Assembly (NCBI GenBank): GCA_018334565.1
Contig: JAGXLU010000002.1
Span: 53,806 to 117,805 of the forward strand
Length of the DNA stretch: 64,000 nucleotides
Direction: 5' to 3'
DNA from: Halanaerobiales bacterium
GTDB taxonomy: Bacteria > Bacillota > Halanaerobiia > Halanaerobiales > M55B127
In this document: positions 11,275-21,149 of the stretch, one piece after another
How the letters are laid out: each line of letters begins with the position of its first letter
Numbering within the stretch: the first letter of the stretch is position 1
The notes under the pieces: model-generated
What the model was told of the DNA's origin: nothing
Databases searched by the model: none
Seen by the model: the letters and a program-made list of their open reading frames with translations, nothing else
Made by a program: the position numbers and the translations under genes

Positions 11275-12330
11275 ATGAGATTTGACGAAAGAGATATCAT
11301 GTTTGCCCGCATAAATTATGAACCGGGTACACAAATATATAAAGATTATTACGAAAAAAATCCTGAAAAAAAAGAGATGGATGATTTCTTAAGATCACTG
11401 CCTGGATTTATGACAGAAGAGTCTTTTTCCTTTGATTCATTAAATTCTAGTCTGGTCAATGGGACATATAGATTTTTAAATGATCTGAAAAAACAGGCTG
11501 AGGGAGAAGTATATAATGATAAATATGAAGTTGATAAAGAAGTAGTCAGCCTCAAATTAAAAAATATTGCAAGATATTATGGGGCAGACCTGGTGGGGAT
11601 TACCAAGATGAAGAAAAAATTTTATTATACTCACCGAGGAAGAGAGCAGAAATCCTATGGGCAAAAAGTCAAAAATATCCATAAATACGGTATCGTTTTT
11701 GCTGTAGAATTAAAAAGAAATATGGTCAATCAGGCCCCTGGATTGGGAGAATCATTAGAAACTTCTCGAGGATATGTTAAAGCAGGTTTGATTGGTATGA
11801 TTTTAAGCTATTATTTGAGGGAATTAGGCTATGAGGCCCGTAACCATATGGATGGCAATTATTTAATTACGGTACCTTTTACTGCTGAACAAGCTGGGCT
11901 TGGTGAAATTGGCAGGATGGGGATATTAATTACCAAGAAATATGGACCCAGAGTAAGATTGGGTGTGGTAACAACTGACCTTGCCTTAAAAACAGATTCC
12001 AGGAATTCTTTTGGTCTTAAAGAATTTTGTAAAATATGTAATAAATGCGCTGATAATTGCCCATCTGGAGCTATTGCAAGTGATAATCCCGGAATATTAA
12101 ATGGTGAGGAGAGGTGGAAAACAGAGGTAGAAAAGTGTTTTAAGGTTTGGCAGATGTCGGGGACTGACTGTGGGATTTGTATTGCTTCCTGTCCTTTTGC
12201 TCAGAAACTTGATTTAAGTAAAATAAATAAAATGAGGGGTAATCCAAAAGTAATGAAAAAAATTCTGAGGGAGTATAATAAAAATCATGTAGAACCGGTT
12301 TTTAATCAGGATAAGAGCAGCTGGCTTTAA
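11275..12330 (+). CDS. Reductive-dehalogenase-like corrinoid/4Fe-4S protein (cytosolic, no Tat signal)
   Basis: EQAGLGEIGRMGILITKKYGPRVRLGVVTTDLAL block; FCKICNKCADNCPSGAI and CGICIASCPF cluster motifs. Confidence 0.82.
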   Translation: MRFDERDIMFARINYEPGTQIYKDYYEKNPEKKEMDDFLRSLPGFMTEESFSFDSLNSSLVNGTYRFLNDLKKQAEGEVYNDKYEVDKEVVSLKLKNIARYYGADLVGITKMKKKFYYTHRGREQKSYGQKVKNIHKYGIVFAVELKRNMVNQAPGLGESLETSRGYVKAGLIGMILSYYLRELGYEARNHMDGNYLITVPFTAEQAGLGEIGRMGILITKKYGPRVRLGVVTTDLALKTDSRNSFGLKEFCKICNKCADNCPSGAIASDNPGILNGEERWKTEVEKCFKVWQMSGTDCGICIASCPFAQKLDLSKINKMRGNPKVMKKILREYNKNHVEPVFNQDKSSWL

Positions 12331-12364
12331 GTTTGTGAAGATAAATTAGATGGGGGGAAAGATA

Positions 12365-13753
12365 GTGAAAAAATTTTTCTATAACTCAGCTTTATTAATT
12401 TTTTTAATCATAATTTTTTCAATTACAGCTGCAGCTGAAGAGATTAACTACTTATCCATTCAAAGTATAAAAGAAGAGACCGGTATCAACAGAGAAGTAA
12501 GTATTATCGACAAAAAATCCGCAGATATAACCGGAGACCACGTTGAAGATCAAATATATTTAATCGGGCAAAAGTACAGCGATAACATTCCAATTTTTTA
12601 TACCTATCTAGAGGTTATAGTTTATGATATTAATCAAAAAGAATTTCATAGGGCTACTTATCAGGATTTTTCCGGTTATGAGCCCAAAATAGCTTTATAT
12701 GAATTGACCGGAGATAAACTAAAGGATATTTTCGTGGAGTCGGCCTCCGCAGGCAGTGGTGGTATTTATTTTCATCTCATTTTATCTTTTCAAAAAGGCA
12801 ATTTGAAGATTATTTTTGATGATCAGCAAAATAAAGGTGTAAATTTAACAGGGGAATATAAGGATGGATTTACGTCAGTTCTTCATATTGCCGGTGTTGA
12901 AGAAGAGATAGAACTAAATTTATCTTTTAATAAGAGCAGATACATAAGAGAAAAAATTTATGATAAAAATGGGAAAGTTTTAAGAGATATTAATCCTTAT
13001 CCTTATCCTTACAGCCAATTAAGGCCGGTTGATTATGATCTTGATGGTAATTTTGAACTTAAAGGGATACAGAGAATAGTGGGGGCATATGGTGCTGATA
13101 GAATAGGTTATTTAGAGTCTATATTAAAATATGAATCAGGATGGAAGGTAAAAGAAATAAAGTTAAGCACATTTTTAAGAATATATAGGCCAGATTATTA
13201 TCTAAATGAGGATAAAAATGATTATAATATAAGCCGTCATTCTTCGGTTACTAAAAGCGGAGAAGTACATTTTCCCCAGATAGAAAATCTACCGGCAGAT
13301 GTAAACTCTATATATATAAACAAACAATTAAAAGAAACAATAAAGCCCTTTTTGAATCAAACCAATCAATTTAAAATTGATTATAAGGTTGTATATAATA
13401 GCAGAAATATACTAAGCATTAAATATTCTGGTTACCAGCATCACGAAGGCGGCAAATATGAGGTTATCAAGTCATTTAACTATGATTTAAAAAATAACCG
13501 CAGACTAAATGTTGAAAACTTATTTAAAAATACAGGTGAAGTTCACCAAAAGGTTAATATTATTATAAAAGGTTCTATAAAAGATAGTTCTATTAAGGAT
13601 AAATTTCCTGGTATAAAAGAATGGATGGGCTTTTATATTGATGAAAAAGAGTTTACAGTATATTATTTGCTCAACGATTATCAGACCGAATTCATTGAAA
13701 TAGCTGTACCCTTAAGCAGAATAAAAGAATATTTAGATGTTGATATTACATAA
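12365..13753 (+). CDS. Secreted or lipid-facing protein with C-terminal DUF3298-like domain
   Basis: N-terminal signal-like segment; C-terminal INKQLKETIKPF...KYEVIKSFNYDLKNNRRLNVENLF resembles DUF3298/DUF4163. Confidence 0.7.
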   Translation: MKKFFYNSALLIFLIIIFSITAAAEEINYLSIQSIKEETGINREVSIIDKKSADITGDHVEDQIYLIGQKYSDNIPIFYTYLEVIVYDINQKEFHRATYQDFSGYEPKIALYELTGDKLKDIFVESASAGSGGIYFHLILSFQKGNLKIIFDDQQNKGVNLTGEYKDGFTSVLHIAGVEEEIELNLSFNKSRYIREKIYDKNGKVLRDINPYPYPYSQLRPVDYDLDGNFELKGIQRIVGAYGADRIGYLESILKYESGWKVKEIKLSTFLRIYRPDYYLNEDKNDYNISRHSSVTKSGEVHFPQIENLPADVNSIYINKQLKETIKPFLNQTNQFKIDYKVVYNSRNILSIKYSGYQHHEGGKYEVIKSFNYDLKNNRRLNVENLFKNTGEVHQKVNIIIKGSIKDSSIKDKFPGIKEWMGFYIDEKEFTVYYLLNDYQTEFIEIAVPLSRIKEYLDVDIT

Positions 13754-13807
13754 ATTTTTATAAAAAGAAAGTACTGACATTATAATTAAATTTAAAGAGG
13801 TGGTTTG

Positions 13808-14308
13808 TTGATTATAAAAAAGTATGAAGAGATCAAAGCGAATAAACAAGAAATTGCTCAAATGATTAAGAGTTTTAGAAATTTTTTGGCTAGTTTAAAA
13901 AAAAGAGATCAAGATATGACAGTTAAAGAAGCATTAAAAGAGCTTGAATATTATAATGATAAGATTTATCCTATTTATACAGCAGTAATAAATAAAGATG
14001 ATTATGCTGGTTACTTTATACTAAAATACGATGATGATGGGGTTTGGCTAGAGCATTTTTTTGTTAAAGAGGTTTATCGGAAGCAGGATATTGGCTCAAA
14101 ACTGTTCCAAAAAGCAGAGAAGGTAGTAGAGCAATTAGGTTATGTGTATCTATATAATTGGGTTCATCCCAACAATTACCGCATGATAAATTTTTTGAAA
14201 AAGCAGGGATATGATGTGTTAAACATGATAGAGATCAGAAAAAAAATTAAAAAAGAGAAGTTCAAAAGCAGTATTAATGTTGGAAAAAGTAAATTTAGAT
14301 ATAATTAG
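13808..14308 (+). CDS. GNAT N-acetyltransferase
   Basis: LEHFFVKEVYRKQDIGSKLFQKAEKV acetyl-CoA motif; TTG start. Confidence 0.9.
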   Translation: MIIKKYEEIKANKQEIAQMIKSFRNFLASLKKRDQDMTVKEALKELEYYNDKIYPIYTAVINKDDYAGYFILKYDDDGVWLEHFFVKEVYRKQDIGSKLFQKAEKVVEQLGYVYLYNWVHPNNYRMINFLKKQGYDVLNMIEIRKKIKKEKFKSSINVGKSKFRYN

Positions 14309-14401
14309 TAGAGATATAGAAAGTAGTCATTGTAGTTAATGGTAAATATGTATGCTATCTAAGGTAATACAAAATGTTATAAGCAAGAGGAGGAATTATT
14401 T

Positions 14402-15193
14402 ATGAAATTACCTGCAGAAAAATGGTTTGAGGCTGTTAAAAAAAGAAGTTCAGTGAGAAACTTTCTATCTGCAAAATTAAAGGAGGAAGATGCAGGAAAA
14501 TTAATTACATTTTTAGAATTATTTAATCAATATTACAACGGTGTAAGGATCAGATATGTTAGTACCGGTTTTCAAGAGGTTGCTAAAGGTTTTATCGGTT
14601 CTTACGGCAAGATAGATGGGGCCCAATCCTATCTGGTTTGCCTGGCAGAAAAAAATACACCACATAAAAATGAAAAGATTGGTTATGTGGGTGAAGCAGC
14701 AGTTTTGGAAGCGGTTTCTAAAGGGATATCATCCTGCTGGATTACAGGTACTTACAAAAAAGAGGATGTTGCAAAGCAAATAAAGATTGCTGAGAATGAA
14801 TACATAAAATCTATTATTGCCCTTGGTTACGCCAAGAAGAAAACAAAGCTATCAGAAAAAGTTATCAAGGCTATCGTATCAAGCAAGAGAAGAAAATCGT
14901 TAGAGGAACTTTGCGAAAATGGGGTGGATAGTAGTTGGCCAGATTGGGTGAAAACCGCTTTAGAAACAGCTAGATTAGCACCTTCTGCTATCAATAGACA
15001 GCCCTGGAGATTTAGAGTTTCTGAAAATGAAATTACTATATATATAGAAAACAAATCAGGAAAAAAAGATTTGAAAAAGCTGGATTGTGGAATAGCAATG
15101 CTGCATTTAGAAGTAGGAGCCCTTTATTCAGGTGTTAAAGGACATTGGGAATATTTATTGGATCCAGAAATCGCAAAATTTGTAAAGGGATAA
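14402..15193 (+). CDS. Nitroreductase family protein
   Basis: VKKRSSVRNF... and ETARLAPSAINRQPWRFRV. Confidence 0.92.
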   Translation: MKLPAEKWFEAVKKRSSVRNFLSAKLKEEDAGKLITFLELFNQYYNGVRIRYVSTGFQEVAKGFIGSYGKIDGAQSYLVCLAEKNTPHKNEKIGYVGEAAVLEAVSKGISSCWITGTYKKEDVAKQIKIAENEYIKSIIALGYAKKKTKLSEKVIKAIVSSKRRKSLEELCENGVDSSWPDWVKTALETARLAPSAINRQPWRFRVSENEITIYIENKSGKKDLKKLDCGIAMLHLEVGALYSGVKGHWEYLLDPEIAKFVKG

Positions 15194-15359
15194 AAAATAA
15201 ACAATGTAGAGGATATTAAATTTCATAAAAAATAAGCTTGTTAAAAAGCGTTTTTACAAAAGATCAAAAGCAGACTATTTTTAAATTGATATCGATAGTA
15301 TAATTAAATATTCACTTTCTTTTAAAACTCTTTGATCAAAGTGTTATCAACAATTATCT

Positions 15360-15405
15360 AAGCCCTTATTGCTTATCTATCTGCAGTGAGGGTTTTTATC
15401 TTAAT
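15360..15405 (+). terminator. Putative Rho-independent terminator
   Basis: Imperfect CCCTTATTGC...GCAGTGAGGG stem followed by TTTTTAT. Confidence 0.45.
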
Positions 15406-15467
15406 TATGTAGGCTACATTGTTTAATAATTTATTTCTATTTAAATAAAAATAAGGGGTCTAATTTT

Positions 15468-16415
15468 ATGAATAATATTAAGATTATTGCCACTGAGTCT
15501 CTGGGAGTTAGAGGTCTATGTTGCTCAGTAGGAACTACAGATAAAAAAATAGTTATAGATCCAGGCATATCACTTGGTTATATCAGGAATGGTAGATTGC
15601 CTCATCCTGTTCAAATAGCCGTGGATGAAATCATAAGAAATCAAATTATTGAAGAATTGAATGATGCTACTGACATTGTTTTTAGTCACTATCATGGAGA
15701 TCATATTCCACTTGCAGATGCTAATCCATATCAGTTGGCTTTAAAAGAAGCTGAAGCGCCTTTAAAAGAACTTAAAGTGTGGGCAAAGGGTTTGAAAAAT
15801 GAGTCTCATAAAATGCAAGAAAGAGGTTGGAACTTAAAAATGAGTTCTGTTCACTTTACAGTTTCTGAGGGTAAAAATAATGGATTACTTCAATTTAGCA
15901 AACCAGTTCCACATGGAAAAAGAAATACACACTTAGGTAATGTAATGATGACAAAAATCAAATTTAAGGATATGATTTTTTTGCATGCCTCAGATATTCA
16001 ATTTCTCTGTTCTGATACTATAGATTATATTATTAAGTTAAAAGCTGACGTCGTCTTAGCCAGCGGTCCACCAATTTATTTAAACCATTTGGAAAAAGAA
16101 GACTTAAAAAGAGCTTCTCAAAATATACTAAAATTAAGTGAAAAAGTTGAGACTTTAATTGTTGATCATCATCTTTTAAGGTGTGAAGAGGGTTTGAGTT
16201 ATTTAAAAAAAATGAATAGGCAAAGTAAGAATAAAATTATTTGTGCGGCAGATTATATGGAAGTAAAGCCACAACTTTTAGAGGCAAGGCGGGAAGAAAT
16301 ATATAATAAATTGCCAGTACTAGAAGACTGGCATGAGAAGTATAAAAAAGGAGAAGTAAGTACTGAACCTTACTTACAAAAGGCCAGAGAACTCATAAAA
16401 GATTTTATATATTAA
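15468..16415 (+). CDS. UPF0282-like MBL-fold metallo-hydrolase
   Basis: FSHYHGDHIPLADANPYQL metal-binding motif and overall similarity to the mainly archaeal UPF0282 family. Confidence 0.8.
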   Translation: MNNIKIIATESLGVRGLCCSVGTTDKKIVIDPGISLGYIRNGRLPHPVQIAVDEIIRNQIIEELNDATDIVFSHYHGDHIPLADANPYQLALKEAEAPLKELKVWAKGLKNESHKMQERGWNLKMSSVHFTVSEGKNNGLLQFSKPVPHGKRNTHLGNVMMTKIKFKDMIFLHASDIQFLCSDTIDYIIKLKADVVLASGPPIYLNHLEKEDLKRASQNILKLSEKVETLIVDHHLLRCEEGLSYLKKMNRQSKNKIICAADYMEVKPQLLEARREEIYNKLPVLEDWHEKYKKGEVSTEPYLQKARELIKDFIY

Positions 16416-16548
16416 GCTTTGCGAGGTGATCATAAGTACAAATATTAAAAGTAATATTTTAATATAATATAAAGTTGTGTGATAATATTGAAATGTATGG
16501 AAAAGTATAATAAAATAAAAATAAATTGAAGGAGGGTTATTTCTTAAG

Positions 16549-16707
16549 GTTAATAAAGAAATTGTGATCATTTCTGTTGTCAGCTGAATCATTGCAGCAA
16601 ATGGGGCTCTCAAAGTGGAGGGATGGTCCTTATCCCTTTTAATAGTTGTTTTAATAGGTTTATTAGTCGGTTTAATTGGTAGTAAGATATTTAATAGAGA
16701 GTCATGA
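16549..16707 (+). pseudogene. Decayed small membrane protein gene with in-frame TGA and no standard start codon
   Basis: VNKEIVIISVVS*IIAANGALKVEGWSLSLLIVVLIGLLVGLIGSKIFNRES, downstream of a GGAGGG RBS-like sequence. Confidence 0.45.
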
Positions 16708-16906
16708 TTTAATTCATCGTATTAAATTAGATGCATATTAATATAGAAATCAACTATCATATTAGATTATATAACTTTTTAAAAATTATATCTAAACATT
16801 AAAGATTATTGCTTTGATTTTCTGAAATCAGATAATTACTTTTTAAGAATATTTTATAGAGATTTGTTAAATGATCTCTAATTATATTATATGAGGAGTG
16901 GTTTTT

Positions 16907-17455
16907 ATGGAAGATATGATTGCCGGAGTAAAATTAGAATTTGTTAAAGGGGATATTACTTCACAGCCTGATATCGATGCAATTGTTAATGCAGCCAATG
17001 CCCAACTTAGGACAGGTGGAGGCGTAGCCGGTGCAATCCATAGAGCAGCCGGGCCTGAACTTGTTAAAGAATGTAAGCCTTTAGCACCTATCAGACCGGG
17101 AGAAGCAGTGTTGACAAGGGCTTATAAATTACCAAATAGTCATGTGATTCACTGTCTGGGACCTGTTTATGGGCGAGATAAGCCTGAGGATAAATTACTA
17201 GCAAACTGTTATAAAAATGCCCTTAAAATTGCTGAAGAAAACGAGATAGAATCTATCGCTTTTCCGGCTCTCTCAACCGGTGCTTTTGGTTATCCTATAA
17301 AAGAGGCTACCGATGTAGTATTAAAAACTGTTTTGGATATACTTCCCGGTATAGAGAATTTAAAATTAATCCGCTTTGTTCTTTACAGCCAAAAAAAACT
17401 TAATGTTTATAGGGAGCATTTCTTTAAATTAAAAAATAATAAAATAGAAGGTTAA
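16907..17455 (+). CDS. Macrodomain protein (O-acetyl-ADP-ribose deacetylase-like)
   Basis: DAIVNAANAQLRTGGGVAGAIHRAAG...IAFPALSTGAFGYP. Confidence 0.95.
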   Translation: MEDMIAGVKLEFVKGDITSQPDIDAIVNAANAQLRTGGGVAGAIHRAAGPELVKECKPLAPIRPGEAVLTRAYKLPNSHVIHCLGPVYGRDKPEDKLLANCYKNALKIAEENEIESIAFPALSTGAFGYPIKEATDVVLKTVLDILPGIENLKLIRFVLYSQKKLNVYREHFFKLKNNKIEG

Positions 17456-17654
17456 AAATTTAAAATAGTATTTTAGGTTAAAAAAGAGTCATCCTTGCTG
17501 TCTGTTTATTATAATTTTGCTGATTAGTAAAAAGAAAGGCAGCAGGGTGAATTTATTTTTCAGCAGTTATTAACATCTTTTTAAATAGAATAATATATAT
17601 AGAATATTTTTTTAAAAATAGGTATAAGTTTTTATATATTGGGAGGTATAAACA

Positions 17655-18347
17655 ATGAAAATAATCGGTTTAATTGGAGGCATGAGTTGGGAGTCTTCTC
17701 TACAATATTATAGAATAATCAATCAGCTTGTTAAAGCAAAATTGGGGGAACCCCATTCCAGTAAATGTATAATGTATTCTGTAGATTTTGCCGAATATGA
17801 AAAGTTGCAGCACGCAAATGAATGGGGATTGTTAACCGAAAAGATGATCGATATTGCCCAAAAATTAGAAAAAGCGGGTGCTGATCTTGTCTTAATATGT
17901 ACAAATACCATGCATAAAATGGCACCGGAAGTAGAAAAGAATATAAAGGTCCCACTATTGCATATTGCTGATGCAGCTGGGGAAGAAATCAAAAAGAAAA
18001 AAATTAAAAAGGTGGGTCTCTTAGGTACCAAGTTCACTATGGAACAAGAATTTTATAAGGGGAGACTGCGTAAAAAACACGGAATAAAGGTTTTAATACC
18101 AGATGATAAAGAGAGGCAAATTGTACATGATGTTATATATAAAGAATTAATCTCTGGTATAATAAAAAATTCATCAAAGGAAAAGTTCAAAAAAATAATT
18201 GAAAAACTTGCCCAGAGGGGAGCTGAAGGTGTTATTTTGGGATGTACAGAAATACCCCTTTTAATAAAAGAAAAAGACAGCTCTATTCAGATATTTGATA
18301 CCACAACTATTCATGCAAAAATGGCGGTAAAAGAGGCTTTAAAATAA
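17655..18347 (+). CDS. Aspartate/glutamate racemase family protein
   Basis: IGLIGGMSWESSLQYYRIIN; LICTNTMH; ILGCTEIPLL. Confidence 0.95.
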   Translation: MKIIGLIGGMSWESSLQYYRIINQLVKAKLGEPHSSKCIMYSVDFAEYEKLQHANEWGLLTEKMIDIAQKLEKAGADLVLICTNTMHKMAPEVEKNIKVPLLHIADAAGEEIKKKKIKKVGLLGTKFTMEQEFYKGRLRKKHGIKVLIPDDKERQIVHDVIYKELISGIIKNSSKEKFKKIIEKLAQRGAEGVILGCTEIPLLIKEKDSSIQIFDTTTIHAKMAVKEALK

Positions 18348-18492
18348 GTTCAATTTATGCTATTTTTTATATATCAGTATTATTTTTCAGAAGTTATTAA
18401 AAATTTATCATAGTATAGATTAAAGAGGTGTTGTTTATAGGCCGAAATGAAAAAAGAGGGATCATAGATCTGAAGAAATTGATAATTGAGAT

Positions 18493-19251
18493 TTAGACAT
18501 CGATTTTTCTGACTTTATTAGGAAAGAGAAAGGTTTCAACCTTCTCAATTGAAGTGTTGATCAAATCTTCATTATCTATTTCAGCTTTTTTCAAGACAGG
18601 TGAAAGGTGTTGTACTTTTCCAACCTGAGTATGAAAGTGAGCATCACTATTTAAACTCAACCGTACACCATACTGTTTGGCCAGTTTACATAATCTGGTT
18701 GTCAAATTTACACTTCCTCTGCTTTGCTTTTTAAAGGGATGAAAGGAACTGGCATTCAGTTCTAGGATGACATCATATAGGCTGGCTGCTTTAACAACTT
18801 TTTCTATGTCTAATGGATAATAGATATTGGCCGGATGGGTGATCATATGAACCAGTGGATCTTTAATAGCTTCTATGGTTGCATTTGTGTAGTCTTCTTT
18901 GTTCATCAAATTATGTCCTGTATTAAAATGCAGTCCAGCGGCAACAAAGTCAAGGCTTTTTAATCGTTCTTTACTAAGATCGAGCTTTCCTCTATCAAGA
19001 ATATTTGCTTCGATACCTTTTAGTATTCTAACCCCGTATATTTCAGCCGGCAGGATACTCATATTGCTAAAAAAGTATTTATGAGGACCGCCAGGCATAT
19101 TAGGACCGTGTTCTGTGATGGCGATCATTTTCAAACCTTTATCAGAGGCAGTTCTTGCGAGTTCATCGATGGTTGAATAACCATGACCGCTGTTAACTGT
19201 ATGAGTGTGTAAATCGGCTTTTATATTATACAATTGTTTACCTCTTTTCAT
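18493..19251 (-). CDS. PHP-domain phosphatase (YcdX-like)
   Basis: ADLHTHTVNSGHGYSTIDELARTASDKGLKMIAITEHGPNMPGGPH. Confidence 0.93.
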   Translation of the reverse strand: MKRGKQLYNIKADLHTHTVNSGHGYSTIDELARTASDKGLKMIAITEHGPNMPGGPHKYFFSNMSILPAEIYGVRILKGIEANILDRGKLDLSKERLKSLDFVAAGLHFNTGHNLMNKEDYTNATIEAIKDPLVHMITHPANIYYPLDIEKVVKAASLYDVILELNASSFHPFKKQSRGSVNLTTRLCKLAKQYGVRLSLNSDAHFHTQVGKVQHLSPVLKKAEIDNEDLINTSIEKVETFLFPNKVRKIDV

Positions 19252-19347
19252 TTTTTGACTTAATTGTATAATATAATATTATTATTACAGGCAAGTTAAA
19301 ATAATTTTAAGAAAATGTTAATTTTCTCAAAAATAGGAGGGCTCACC

Positions 19348-20160
19348 ATGGGAGACCAAGAAATACTATTGAGTAAAGAAAAAGAAACCCTATTAGGACC
19401 ACTATACTGTAGGGCAAGAGAAACAAAAAAAGAGGATCCCATCTTAGAAGATAAAAAAGCACTAGAGATTTTTGAAAAAATGAAATATGACTTTTCTAAG
19501 ATTAAAATGCCCGAAAAATCATGTATAACCCTGGTTATTAGAGCTGATAAAATTGATCAATATGTAAGGGAATTTATAGCTGACAAAAAACAGGTTACTA
19601 TTATCAATTTGGGAGTTGGTCTTGATAATAGATATGGCAGGATAAACCCCTGTAATACAGCTTGGTATGAACTTGATTTTTTAGAAGTAATTGAATTAAG
19701 GAAGAAATTCTATCAAAAACCTGATAACGTAGATTATATCGCTTCCTCTGTAACTGATTTGAAATGGATAAATCAAGTTAATTCAACCGGTGAGATATTA
19801 ATTGTGGCGGAAGGATTGTTTATGTATCTGAAAGAAAAAAACCTTAAAGAACTATTGTTGAAACTACATAAAAGGTTTCCTGGCGCTAATCTCGTTTTTG
19901 ATGCATATAGCACCTACACTGTCAAGAATATTAGCAAACATGCTTTCTTAAAAAAAACTAAAGCAGAGATATTTTGGGGCATTGATGATCCAAAACAGTT
20001 AGAAAAGTGGGGGGAAGGTATACAGTTTAAAGAAGAATGGTTTTTTACAGAGTATGAAGATATTAAAAAATTATCTTTTTTTTATAGATTGGCATTTAAA
20101 GCAGCAGGCCTGTCTAAAATAGCCAGAAAGGCCCACCGTATTCTATATTATAAAATATAG
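19348..20160 (+). CDS. Class I SAM-dependent methyltransferase, leucine carboxyl methyltransferase/TcmP-like
   Basis: ARETKKEDPILEDKKALEIFEKM...INLGVGLDNRYGRINPCNTAWYELDFLEVIELR; ATG after AGGAGGG. Confidence 0.9.
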   Translation: MGDQEILLSKEKETLLGPLYCRARETKKEDPILEDKKALEIFEKMKYDFSKIKMPEKSCITLVIRADKIDQYVREFIADKKQVTIINLGVGLDNRYGRINPCNTAWYELDFLEVIELRKKFYQKPDNVDYIASSVTDLKWINQVNSTGEILIVAEGLFMYLKEKNLKELLLKLHKRFPGANLVFDAYSTYTVKNISKHAFLKKTKAEIFWGIDDPKQLEKWGEGIQFKEEWFFTEYEDIKKLSFFYRLAFKAAGLSKIARKAHRILYYKI

Positions 20161-20235
20161 CAAATTGTATTATGGTTAAAAACAATTCAGCTTAATCATC
20201 TATAAAAGAGGGAGGCAATGTTTTCTGTTTTGTAA

Positions 20236-20994
20236 TTACATTAATGTGCCTGCAAAGACCTGCCAAGCGAGTGCTGTTTTTGCAAATAAACTCAACACGA
20301 TATACATTTTTTCACCATAGAGATAATCTTGCCAGCGTCCCACCTTTTTATATTGCAGGAGTTGATTTATAGCAAATATATTAAAGAAGATAAAGAGGGA
20401 GACAAATATTCCGATAACGAAGTTGGGTATGCCAACGGGTGATTTTGAACTGGCCGTCAATAGTCTGATAAAAATAGTTATCCAGGGAGCTGCACCAGCT
20501 ATACAGCCAAAGATAAAAGGTGACCAGACTACTTTTTCTGTATGTTGATTTAAGGATTCCATAAGCCATCCGAAAAAAATCATCGAGGCATTGACGATAA
20601 ATATTGATACTAATACACCGGCATCTGTGATACCTACTAACATAGCGATTATGATAATCATCAGAGAACTGCTCAAAGAATATTCAATCCAGCGTGCTCG
20701 ATTAATATGGTTTTTAATATTTTTTTGATACCATTTATAGGCAAAAGTAGCTACAGAGAAATGGGCAATTGATGATAGAAACATAAAAAGGGCGACTAAT
20801 ATCCCCACTCGCACATCAAAGAAAGTTTCTGTACCGAATCTATCTGTGCCGGGCGGGCCCATCATATATGAACTAGTAATAGAAATGGCAAAATCACTGC
20901 TGAGCCAGACCATAAATATAGCTTGTATTAAGTGGATAAAGCCCACAATCAAATTAAAAGACCTTAATTTTTTAAACTTATTATTTTGAGTCAT
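20236..20994 (-). CDS. Heliorhodopsin
   Basis: 252 aa, 7 TM; INRARWIEYSLSSSLM (Glu104 counterion position), WSPFIFGCIAGAAPW, LQYKKVGRWQDYLYGEKMYIVLSLFAKTALAWQVFAGTL with Schiff-base Lys239 (codon 20278-20280); conserved His21 and His78. Confidence 0.95.
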   Translation of the reverse strand: MTQNNKFKKLRSFNLIVGFIHLIQAIFMVWLSSDFAISITSSYMMGPPGTDRFGTETFFDVRVGILVALFMFLSSIAHFSVATFAYKWYQKNIKNHINRARWIEYSLSSSLMIIIIAMLVGITDAGVLVSIFIVNASMIFFGWLMESLNQHTEKVVWSPFIFGCIAGAAPWITIFIRLLTASSKSPVGIPNFVIGIFVSLFIFFNIFAINQLLQYKKVGRWQDYLYGEKMYIVLSLFAKTALAWQVFAGTLM

Positions 20995-21149
20995 ACTTAT
21001 AAACCCCCCTTAATTATTATTTCTATTTATATAATTAAAGATTTAATCGATAACTCCTTTTTATCAACAAAAGAAGTTGCATTTCGAGAAGGTACTTAAG
21101 TGAAGGTTTATATAGAAGATCTATTTAATTTATGTAAAGGAGAATGTAG

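Noticed and set aside
16374-16613. 79-aa minus-strand ORF
   Set aside because: Overlaps the UPF0282 gene end and the decayed small membrane ORF; composition is AT-driven
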